NCBI GenBank assembly: GCA_028290125.1
Contig: JAQGKM010000415.1
Coordinates: 1-9,991 of the forward strand
Reading direction: 5' to 3'
Origin: Hyphomicrobiales bacterium
Lineage (GTDB): Bacteria > Pseudomonadota > Alphaproteobacteria > Rhizobiales > Beijerinckiaceae
DNA length: 9,991 nt
A program made the translations under genes and the position numbers. Shown here one piece after another: positions 1 through 6,600 of this stretch (position 1 is the stretch's first letter; every line of letters starts with the position of its first letter). Under the pieces are notes generated by a model. The model did no database searches and was not told the origin of the DNA. It was given only the letters and a program-made list of their open reading frames with translations.

Positions 1-87
1 CGACGCCTTCGAGACGGATCAGTCGGGCCTCGAGGCGTTGCACCGCGAGAAGCTGCTGCAGGCCATTCAGTCGCCCGTGATCGCCGA
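1..87 (+). repeat. Direct repeat, copy A (exact, at least 87 bp, open at left edge)
   Basis: Base by base identical to 589-675. Identity ends sharply after base 87: here the next base is C, in the other copy T, and nothing beyond matches. Because the match begins at the first base of the window, the repeat probably extends further left. The offset between copies is 588 bp, a multiple of three, and both copies are read in the same frame. Confidence 0.95.
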
Positions 88-160
88 CGCGACGCGTCCG
101 CGCTATCGTGCAGCACGTTGCTATTACAACTCGGCCGGCTATCGCGTCTGCCGTCGCTAA
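1..160 (+). pseudogene. 3' end of a chimeric reading frame: solute-binding-protein fragment fused to an unrelated tail
   Basis: An open frame enters from the left edge (first full codon at base 2) and stops at TAA 158-160, giving 52 visible residues. The first 29 (DAFETDQ...PVIAD) are identical to residues 106-134 of the solute-binding protein encoded at 275-1321, because bases 1-87 equal bases 589-675. The frame then leaves the family and ends in ATRPRYRAARCYYNSAGYRVCRR, counted as tail residues after the shared aspartate. The two cysteines and aromatic residues resemble the ends of small secreted proteins seen in Rhizobiales; that resemblance is from memory and weak. No solute-binding C-lobe is present, so this copy cannot be a working binding protein. 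Most likely it is a truncated duplicate joined to the end of another gene; a chimeric assembly is the alternative. Its start lies outside the window. Confidence 0.6.
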
Positions 161-171
161 CAGCGACACAA

Positions 172-201
172 GGTGGACGGGGCGCAACCGTCCCGTCCAC
201 C
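172..201 (+). terminator. Intrinsic-terminator-like hairpin after the partial gene
   Basis: GGTGGACGGG at 172-181 pairs perfectly with CCCGTCCACC at 192-201. The stem can extend by one G-U and two G-C pairs to about 13 bp closing a CAAC tetraloop (185-188). It starts 11 bases after the TAA of the upstream frame and is followed by CTATTT, only a weak T-tract. It probably ends the transcript of the upstream gene and insulates the solute-binding-protein gene. Confidence 0.65.
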
Positions 202-208
202 CTATTTG

Positions 209-253
209 CCATTCGGCCTGTGCGGCCCTAACTTCCTCGCGAACCCCGAATGG
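209..253. promoter_or_regulatory. Inverted repeat in the leader of the solute-binding-protein gene
   Basis: CCATTCGG at 209-216 is the exact reverse complement of CCGAATGG at 246-253, with a 29-base spacer. It lies between the hairpin at 172-201 and the ribosome binding site at 261-266. It could be an mRNA leader structure or a pair of operator half-sites. An 8-bp match in GC-rich DNA may be chance, and I could not identify a clear -35/-10 pair here. Confidence 0.2.
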
Positions 254-274
254 GGACGTCAGGGAGTGAACTTC

Positions 275-1321
275 ATGAAAATCCTGTCCGGCCTCGCGGG
301 GCTGTCGCTCGCATGCATGACGGCCTTCAGCCCGGCGCTGGCGCAGAATGCGAAAGTTGTCGCAGCCGCCACTTACATGGGCGCCGACCGCACTCAGAAA
401 CTCATCGAGGCTGCGAAGAAGGAAGGGGTGATCAACCTCTATACCTCGCAGACCGTGCAGGACATGACGGTCCTGAAAACCGCCTTCGAGGCGAAATATC
501 CCGGCGTGAAGATCAACATCTGGCGTTCGAGCTCGGAGGACATCGTCCATCGCTCGGTCACCGAATATGGCGCGAAGCGCTTTGAGGTCGACGCCTTCGA
601 GACGGATCAGTCGGGCCTCGAGGCGTTGCACCGCGAGAAGCTGCTGCAGGCCATTCAGTCGCCCGTGATCGCCGATCTCGTTCCGCAGGCCGCGGCGCCC
701 AAGGAATGGCTCGGCACGCGCCTGCAGATCATCACCGCGGCGGTGAACACCAAGAGCATCCCTGAATCCGATTGGCCGAAGACTTACGAGGATCTGCTCG
801 ACCCGAAATGGAAGGGCAAGATCGCCGTCGAGTCCGGCGACGCCGACTGGTTCGCGACCGTCGTCGATCGCATGGGCGAGGAGAAGGGGCTGAAGCTGTT
901 CCGCGATATTTCGGAGAAGAACGGCTTTCAGGTCCGCAAGGGCCACACGCTGCTCGCCAACCTGATCGCAGCCGGCGAAGTGCCCTTCGCCGTCACGACC
1001 TACATGTTCCGTGTACGCCAGCTCAACAAGTCCGGCGCGCCGGTGGCGCCCGTGCTGTTGCAGCCTGCCGTCGCGCGGGTGAACGGCATCGGCCTCGCCG
1101 CCAATGCGCCCCATCCCAACGCCACCATCCTGTTCATGGACTGGCTGCTGAGCGACGGGCAGGAAATCCTGTCGAACCACGAGTTCTTCTCGACCAACAA
1201 GAAATACTCGCAGACGCCTCCCGGCCTCGAGATCCTCTACGTCAACGCGGCGGAGCAGATCGACCAAGGCGAGAAGTGGGAAAAGCTGTTCAACGAGATC
1301 GTTCTGAAGAAACGCCGCTGA
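275..1321 (+). CDS. ABC transporter extracellular solute-binding protein (iron(III)-type family), periplasmic
   Basis: Encodes 348 residues from ATG 275. AGGGAG at 261-266 sits 8 bases upstream; the frame stays open further 5' but runs into the hairpin at 172-201, so earlier starts are unlikely. Residues 1-23 form a signal peptide (MKILSGLAGLSLACMTAFSPALA, cut before Q24). The mature part has the pattern of family 1 binding proteins of the Fe3+/thiamine/AfuA-like type: AAKKEGVINLYTS near the start, an AFEAKYPGVKI segment, TYEDLLDPKWKGKIAVES at the lobe boundary, and NGIGLAANAPHPNAT followed by FMDWLLSDGQEIL near the end. The tandem tyrosines that bind iron in FbpA are not evident: the corresponding region reads TTYMF with one tyrosine (Y243), so the substrate is uncertain. 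No permease or ATPase gene is adjacent; terminator-like hairpins on both sides suggest a monocistronic unit. Residues 106-134 are encoded by the repeat also found at 1-87. Confidence 0.88.
   Translation: MKILSGLAGLSLACMTAFSPALAQNAKVVAAATYMGADRTQKLIEAAKKEGVINLYTSQTVQDMTVLKTAFEAKYPGVKINIWRSSSEDIVHRSVTEYGAKRFEVDAFETDQSGLEALHREKLLQAIQSPVIADLVPQAAAPKEWLGTRLQIITAAVNTKSIPESDWPKTYEDLLDPKWKGKIAVESGDADWFATVVDRMGEEKGLKLFRDISEKNGFQVRKGHTLLANLIAAGEVPFAVTTYMFRVRQLNKSGAPVAPVLLQPAVARVNGIGLAANAPHPNATILFMDWLLSDGQEILSNHEFFSTNKKYSQTPPGLEILYVNAAEQIDQGEKWEKLFNEIVLKKRR
589..675 (+). repeat. Direct repeat, copy B, inside the solute-binding-protein gene
   Basis: Exact match to bases 1-87. It covers the codons for residues 106-134 of the intact solute-binding protein, where it fits the surrounding family sequence, so this copy is the parental one and the left-edge copy the derived one. 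Confidence 0.95.
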
Positions 1322-1343
1322 GACGTCGTTTGCGCTAGACCAG

Positions 1344-1372
1344 GGCCGGAGCGGCGACGCTCCGGCCTTTTT
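1344..1372 (+). terminator. Rho-independent terminator of the solute-binding-protein gene
   Basis: GGCCGGAGC (1344-1352) and GCTCCGGCC (1359-1367) form a perfect 9-bp GC-rich stem with a 6-base loop, followed directly by TTTTTATT. It lies 22 bases after the TGA at 1319-1321 and ends only 23 bases before the next start codon. Confidence 0.9.
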
Positions 1373-1395
1373 ATTGAATCCAAGCAAGGCAAGCC

Positions 1396-1788
1396 ATGAC
1401 GACAGCATACGAGATGATCGGCGGCGAGGCCGGCGTGAAGACGCTCGTGACGCGGTTCTACGCATTGATGGACAGCCTGCCGGAAGCTGCCGCCTGCCGG
1501 GCGATCCATCCGGCGGACCTGTCCGGATCGGCCGAAAAGCTGTTCGAATATCTCACCGGCTGGCTTGGCGGTCCGCCGATCTTCGTGGAAAAGCGCGGCC
1601 CGCCGATGTTGCGCCGCCGGCATCTGCATGTCGGCATTGCCGGCCCGGAAATCGACGGCTGGCTTCTGTGTTTCATGCGCGCGTGGGACGAAACGGTCGG
1701 CGACAACCCGGAACTTGCCCGGCTCGTGCTCCCGCAGGTGCATCAACTCGCGCAGCACATGCGCAACCGGGAAGACGCCGCGACGTGA
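1396..1788 (+). CDS. Group II truncated haemoglobin (2/2 haemoglobin)
   Basis: Encodes 130 residues, normal for the family. These small cytoplasmic haem proteins bind O2 or NO and are tied to respiration under low oxygen or to nitrosative/oxidative stress protection; the exact role here is unknown. Recognisable marks are YEMIGGEAGV at the N-terminus, RFY with Y22 as the B10 tyrosine, EYLTGWLGGPPIFVEKRG covering the CD-E region, the proximal haem histidine H76 in LRRRH, and the group II tryptophan W89 (position G8) in DGWLLCFMRAWDE. AAGG at 1386-1389 is a modest ribosome binding site 6 bases before the ATG. The gene starts just after the terminator at 1344-1372 and I see no good promoter in the 74 bases between genes, so it may depend on read-through or on a promoter overlapping the hairpin. 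It is followed by about 200 bases without a gene. Confidence 0.93.
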   Translation: MTTAYEMIGGEAGVKTLVTRFYALMDSLPEAAACRAIHPADLSGSAEKLFEYLTGWLGGPPIFVEKRGPPMLRRRHLHVGIAGPEIDGWLLCFMRAWDETVGDNPELARLVLPQVHQLAQHMRNREDAAT

Positions 1789-1908
1789 GTTCGCGCAGAC
1801 ATATCCAAGTCTTCAGAGCGCCATCATAAGTTATCTTCTAGTTCAAAAGGCAGTATTCGCACGCGTACGTGATCTTTGTTCTTGTTGTTGGCGGTTTAAT
1901 TCCGTCAT

Positions 1909-1926
1909 TCGGAAATAATATTCCGA
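1909..1926. promoter_or_regulatory. 18-bp palindrome upstream of the ferritin-like operon, candidate operator
   Basis: TCGGAA (1909-1914) and TTCCGA (1921-1926) are exact inverted arms around the AT-only spacer ATAATA. It lies 69 bases before the start codon at 1995, in the most AT-rich stretch of the window (1810-1960), the expected place for a promoter. The spacing suits a dimeric regulator. I cannot match it to a named box: it is not a clear Irr, RirA or Fur site and no EcfG-type GGAAC/CGTT pair was found with correct spacing. The rest of 1789-1994 holds no gene. Confidence 0.35.
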
Positions 1927-1980
1927 GTAGCTGATCCTGTTTGTACTTTCAGAACGTACGTCTCGCGGGTGGCGACATTC

Positions 1981-1987
1981 GAGGGAG
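1981..1987 (+). promoter_or_regulatory. Ribosome binding site fixing the start of the first ferritin-like gene
   Basis: GAGGGAG lies 7 bases before ATG 1995. The frame is open back to a TTG at 1941, but that codon has no such site, and starting at 1995 puts the export signal close to the N-terminus. Confidence 0.7.
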
Positions 1988-1994
1988 TGTGCAG

Positions 1995-2696
1995 ATGTTT
2001 ATTGATCATGGCGATATCGCCGAGAAGAAAAACTCCAGGCAAGTCACGCGAGCTTCTTTCCTTCGCTGGGCCGGCGCCGCCGGTGTTGCGGCGGTCGCGT
2101 TCGGCGTGGACGTGAAGTCGCTTGGACTTTCCAAAGCCTTTGCGCAGGCCGGCGCCGTCGATCTTGGCGGCGGCGATCTTGGCGTTCTCAACTACGCCTA
2201 TGCGCTGGAGCAGCTGGAAGCGGCGTTCTACACGCAGGTGCTCGCCACGCCGTATGCGGGCATGGACCGTTACGAGCGCGCGATCCTGTCCGACATCCGC
2301 GGCCACGAAGTCGCGCATCGCGACCTGTTCAAGAAGGCGCTTGGCGGAAAGCGCATTCCGGACCTCAGCGTCAATTTTTCGAAGGTGGATTTCAGGAGCC
2401 GCAAGAGCGTGCTGACCACCGCGAGCACGTTCGAAGACCTTGGCGTCTCGGCCTACAACGGGGGCGGACAGTCCATCGCCGACCCCAAGTACCTCGCGAT
2501 CGCGGGCAGCATCGTGTCAGTCGAGGCGCGTCACGCCGCCGTGCTGCGCGACCTGATCGCAGCCTGGTCGCCGTCCTTTGCGGGCGATGATGTCGTGGAT
2601 CGCAGCGGCCTCGATGTCGCGCGCGCACCCTCGCAGGTCCTTGCGCTGGCGGCGCCCTTCATCGCGACGCCGGTGTCGGCGCGCCAGCTTTCCTGA
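1995..2696 (+). CDS. Exported ferritin-like domain protein (Ferritin_2 type), first of a pair
   Basis: Encodes 233 residues. The N-terminus looks like a degenerate Tat signal: VTRASFLRWAG at 17-27 followed by a hydrophobic run and AFA-Q (cut about residue 50), but with one arginine where the consensus has two. The mature part is a four-helix ferritin-like fold with metal ligands in the usual order: E72/E75 in ALEQLEAAFY, E105 and H108 in GHEVAH, E147 in STFEDLGVSAY, E177 and H180 in VEARH. This is the pattern of di-iron carboxylate proteins, so iron binding or peroxide/oxidative-stress protection in the periplasm is plausible. Family members are often annotated only as ferritin-like or desiccation-related, and the reaction is not known. 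The next gene is a paralogue 27 bp downstream, so co-transcription and perhaps a heteromer are likely. Confidence 0.87.
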   Translation: MFIDHGDIAEKKNSRQVTRASFLRWAGAAGVAAVAFGVDVKSLGLSKAFAQAGAVDLGGGDLGVLNYAYALEQLEAAFYTQVLATPYAGMDRYERAILSDIRGHEVAHRDLFKKALGGKRIPDLSVNFSKVDFRSRKSVLTTASTFEDLGVSAYNGGGQSIADPKYLAIAGSIVSVEARHAAVLRDLIAAWSPSFAGDDVVDRSGLDVARAPSQVLALAAPFIATPVSARQLS

Positions 2697-2723
2697 GATC
2701 AGGCTACCCTTGGAGACCACATC

Positions 2724-3389
2724 ATGAACCAGGCCAATGAACGTCCCGTTCTCGAAACGCTCGACGCCGAGATCCACAGCCGCCTCGGCTCGCGCCGCGA
2801 CCTGTTCACCCGAGCGGCCGGAAAGCTCGGCGCGATCGCGACCGCGCCGGTCCTACTCGCCGCGGTGTCGACGCAGGCCTTTGCGCAGGGATTGCCCAAA
2901 CAGGTCGTCGACGTGCTCAACTTCGCGCTGACGCTCGAATATCTCGAGGATGATTTCTATCGTACGGCCCTGGGGGTCAACGGGCTCATCCCGCCGCAAT
3001 ACGTCCCGGTGTTTGCGCAGATCAGCAAGCACGAGACCGCGCATGTGAAAGCGCTTCAGGGCGTGCTCGGATCCGCCGCCGTGGCCAAGCCGGAGTTCGA
3101 TTTCACCGCGCGTGGCAAATACCGCGACGTCTTCCAGAACTTCAAGACGTTTGCGGCCGTCTCGCAGGCGCTCGAGGACACGGGCGTGGCGGCCTACAAG
3201 GGACAGGCTCCGGCGCTCGTGGGCGGCGGAAAACTGCTCACGACCGCTTTGCAGATCCACTCCGTGGAAGCGCGTCACGCTGCAGAGGTGCGTCTCGTGC
3301 GCGGCATCAAGCCGTGGACGGGTGCATTCGACAAGCCGATGAGCAAGCAACAGGTGCTCGCCATCGCCAAGCCCTTCATCGTCGGCTGA
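2724..3389 (+). CDS. Exported ferritin-like domain protein (Ferritin_2 type), second of a pair
   Basis: Encodes 221 residues; GGAG at 2712-2715 lies 8 bases before the ATG. Residues 23-55 form a Tat signal: SRRDLFTRA with a true twin arginine (R24-R25), a hydrophobic core, and AFA-Q (cut about 54). The four-helix domain keeps the ligand order of its neighbour: E72/E75 in TLEYLEDDFY, E104 and H107 in KHETAH, E151 in ALEDTGVAAY, E182 and H185 in VEARH. The two proteins are clearly paralogous (shared LNFAL/LNYAY, EDxGVxAY and SVEARHAA, and C-terminal QVLALAAPFI versus QVLAIAKPFI) but strongly diverged, so the duplication is old. Likely role: periplasmic di-iron protein acting with the first gene. 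Substrate and reaction are not known. Confidence 0.9.
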   Translation: MNQANERPVLETLDAEIHSRLGSRRDLFTRAAGKLGAIATAPVLLAAVSTQAFAQGLPKQVVDVLNFALTLEYLEDDFYRTALGVNGLIPPQYVPVFAQISKHETAHVKALQGVLGSAAVAKPEFDFTARGKYRDVFQNFKTFAAVSQALEDTGVAAYKGQAPALVGGGKLLTTALQIHSVEARHAAEVRLVRGIKPWTGAFDKPMSKQQVLAIAKPFIVG

Positions 3390-3419
3390 GCCAGAGCGAG
3401 CGTCCGCATCTGTCAAACT

Positions 3420-3449
3420 CCCGGGAGGCGCTTCACGGCGCCTTCCGGG
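3420..3449 (+). terminator. Long GC-rich hairpin after the ferritin-like operon, no T-run
   Basis: CCCGGGAGGCGC (3420-3431) pairs with GCGCCTTCCGGG (3438-3449): 12 bp including one G-U pair, with a TTCACG loop. It begins 31 bases after the stop codon. No T-tract follows (GATCCGTAG), so it may act as a 3' stabiliser, a factor-assisted terminator, or a bidirectional barrier. The rest of the intergenic stretch up to 3653 shows no gene, and I could not assign a promoter for the kinase there. Confidence 0.45.
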
Positions 3450-3653
3450 GATCCGTAGCGGAAATGCAAAGCTATGTCATTCCTTTGAATTGCGGCGGCT
3501 GGCGCATTCCTTGATGCTGCGCTTGCAACCTCCGGGCCCTTACTCGATTTCCCGCGTGGGTCCGGGGCGAGGGAGATCGCTGCTGCTTATGGTTCAAGGT
3601 CGGAAAATTATCGCTCCCTTGCTGCTTCGGGCAGCCGTCCTCGACGGGGCGTC

Positions 3654-6600
3654 ATGAGCAAATCCGCAGCTCTCGCCTTTGACGCACCCGACTTCCTCGC
3701 GGGTGGCGGAAAAGCCGGCGCCCTCATCCGCGCGATCGACTGGGCCACGACCCCGCTTGGCTCGCCTGAGCAGTGGCCCTATCCGCTGAAGACTCTCGTG
3801 GGCGTGATGCTCGCGGCGGGGCAGCCGATGTTCGTCGCCTGGGGCGCGGAGCGCAGGCTCCTCTATAATGACAGTTACGCCGTCATGCTGGCGGACCGCC
3901 ATCCAGCGGCGCTCGGCCAGCCTATCCTGGAGGTCTGGCACGAGGTGCGCGCGGACATCGCGCCGCTCGTCGAGCAGGTCTTCGCGGGCAAGCCCGTCGA
4001 GATGTCGAACATCACGCTTCAGCTCGACCGGCCGGGCCGGCCGCGAGACGCGCATTTCGCCTTCTCGTACACGCCGGTTCGCGACGAAAGCGGCGAGATC
4101 CTGGGCCTGTTCTGTCCGTGCACGGAGACGACCGAGCAGGTCGTCGCCGAACGGATCAGGTCGGAGGCGGCCGAGCGGCAACGAATGCTGCTCCAGCAGA
4201 TGCCCGGCTTCGTGGCCGTGCTGTCGGGTCCCGACCATGTCTATGAATATGTGAACGACGCCTACATCACGCTGGCCGGATCGCGTGATTTTCTTGGACG
4301 CAAGGTGCGGGACGCGTTTCCCGAAATCGAAGGGCAGGGCTATTACGAGTTGCTCGATCGCGTCTACGCTTCGGGTGAGCCCTATGTCGCTCGCGAAGCC
4401 ATGGTGCGTCTCGCCGGCAACGCCAAGGATTCCTACGTCGACCTGTTGTATGAGCCGATCCGCGACGACACTGGCGCCATTTCGGGTATTTTCGTTGGAG
4501 GCTACGACGTCACCGAGCGCGTTCTTGTCGAGCAGCGCCGAAGCGCCTTGCTGACGCTCGACGACCGTTTGCGCGACGTCTCCGACCCGGTCGATCTCTC
4601 CTACGCGGCGTCCGAACTTCTTGGCGAAGTGCTGCGTGCTTCGCGGGTCGGTTATGGCGCGATCGATCCCGAGGCCGGCACCATCACGGTCGAACGCTGC
4701 TGGAGGGTTCCGGGTCTCGACAGCGTCGCTGGCGTGCATCTCGCGGCGGATTACGGTGGCTACTTCGACGAGTTGCGCGCCGGCGCAAACGTGAAGAACG
4801 CCGACGTGACGACGGATCCGCGTACGTCGGGCAACACGGAGCCGTTCCAATGGCTCGGCATCCGCGCGTTCCTCGATGTACCTGTGGTGGAGCAGGGCAA
4901 GACCATTGCTGAAATGTTCGTCCACTCCATCGCGCCACGCATATGGACGGAAGAGGAAGCCGCCTTCGTCAGCGAGTTCGCCGAGCGCACGCGGGCGGCG
5001 ATCGCGCGACGGGTCGCCGAGCAGGAATTGCGGGCGAGCGAAGCGCGCCTGCGCGCAATCGTCAACGCCGTGCCGGTTGGCCTTGTCTACGCCGACGCCA
5101 ACGGGCGCGTGACCGGTGGCAATGCGCACATCGAGGAGATCGTCGGACACCGCGTCTTCCTGTCGAACGGCCTTGAGGATTACGAGGATTGGGTGAGCTT
5201 TCACCCGGACGGCCGTCGCGTCCAACGGGACGAGTATCCGCTGGCGCGGGTCATTTCAGGCGCGGAGCAACGCCCCGAACTCGAAGTGCTGTACCGGCGC
5301 GGCGATGGACGCGAGGCATGGGTGCGCTTTGTGGCGGCTCCGGTCCACGGACCCGACGGGCGCATCGTGGGCGGCGTGGTCGCCACGCTCGACATCGATC
5401 GCGAACGTCGGGCGCAGGAGCGGTTGCGCGAACTCAACGCCAACCTCGAACAACAGGTGATCGAGCGAACGCAGGCGCGCGGCCGCACGTGGCAGGTGAC
5501 GCCGGATCTCATGGGCGCGCTGAACGCCGACGGCTACTTCAAGACATCCAACCCGGCCTGGAAAACCGTTCTCGGATGGTCCGAGACCGAAGTCGCGTCC
5601 AAATCGATCTGGGAACTGCTGCATCCGGACGACATCGAACGCACGCGGTTGGGGTTCGAACTCACAAAAGTCGGCCAGCCGGCGATTCAGTTTCCCAATC
5701 GGTACCGCTGCAAGGATGGGTCCTATCGCTGGATCTCGTGGGTCGGCGTTCCCGAGGACGGCCTTATTTATTGTATCGGCCGCGACATCACGGCCGAGAA
5801 GGCGCAGGAAGTCGAACTCAAGGCGCGCACGGCCGAACGCGATCAGCTCTGGACGCTCGCGGAAGAGATGCTCGCCCGTGCGAACTACTCCGGCATGATG
5901 ACGGCCGTGAACCCTGCCTGGACGAAGGTGCTGGGGTTCCAAGAGTCCGAATTGCTGACCCGTCCCTACAGCGACTTCATGCATCCCGATGATGTTGGCG
6001 TGACACTCGCGGCGTTGCAATCCATGGGACGGACGAAGCAACCAACGCGTTTCGAAAACCGCATCATGACCGCCGCTGGCGACTGGAAGCCGATCGGCTG
6101 GACCGTGGCGCCCGAGCCTGACGGGATCAACTTCATTGCGGTCGGCCGCGATCTCGAGGATGCGAAACGACGCGAGGCCGAACTGGCGGCCGCGCAGGAG
6201 GCGCTTCGGCAAAGTCAGAAGATGGAGGCGGTCGGCCAGCTCACCGGCGGCATCGCGCATGACTTCAACAACATGCTCGCCGTGGTGATCGGCTCGCTCG
6301 ACCTGCTCGCGCGTCGCACCGGCGCGGCGGACGTACGCGCCAAGCGCTACGTGGACGCCGCGACCGATGGCGCGCGCCGGGCAGCCCTGCTGACCCAGCG
6401 TCTGCTGGCCTTCTCGCGCCAGCAGCCGCTGCGTCCCGAGCCGATCGACGCCAACAAGCTCGTCGCAGGCATGTCCGAACTGATCCGCGGCGCTCTGGGC
6501 GCCGACGTTCGGCTCGAGACCGTGCTGGCGTCCGGGCTCTGGCGCACGCAGGCCGATCCCAACCAGCTCGAGAACGTGATCCTGAACCTCGCGGTCAACG

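Noticed and set aside
173..274. Extended N-terminus of the solute-binding protein from GTG 173
   Set aside because: The GTG lies inside the hairpin stem at 172-201, and starting there would put about 34 residues before a normal signal peptide. ATG 275 has a good ribosome binding site.
772..1338. 188-codon plus-strand frame inside the solute-binding-protein gene
   Set aside because: Arginine-rich out-of-frame translation; the overlapping frame encodes a recognisable binding protein.
1861..1961. CGTACGT occurring twice (1864-1870 and 1955-1961) before the ferritin-like operon
   Set aside because: Short self-complementary words in GC-rich DNA; 85 bases apart with no further shared flank, so chance is sufficient.
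1941..1994. Extended start (TTG 1941) of the first ferritin-like gene
   Set aside because: No ribosome binding site; GAGGGAG before ATG 1995 is clearly better.
1789..1994. EcfG-type stress promoter before the ferritin-like genes
   Set aside because: Expected from family knowledge, but no GGAAC with a CGTT at 16-17 bases could be found.
2853..3416. 187-codon minus-strand frame opposite the second ferritin-like gene
   Set aside because: The plus-strand frame has a signal peptide, metal-ligand motifs and a ribosome binding site; the reverse frame has none.
3594..5225. 543-codon open frame on the minus strand
   Set aside because: It lies entirely opposite the PAS/GAF part of the kinase, whose plus-strand translation has clear domain motifs. 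The translation is rich in R, D, V and H with no family pattern, as expected for an antisense frame of GC-rich coding DNA.
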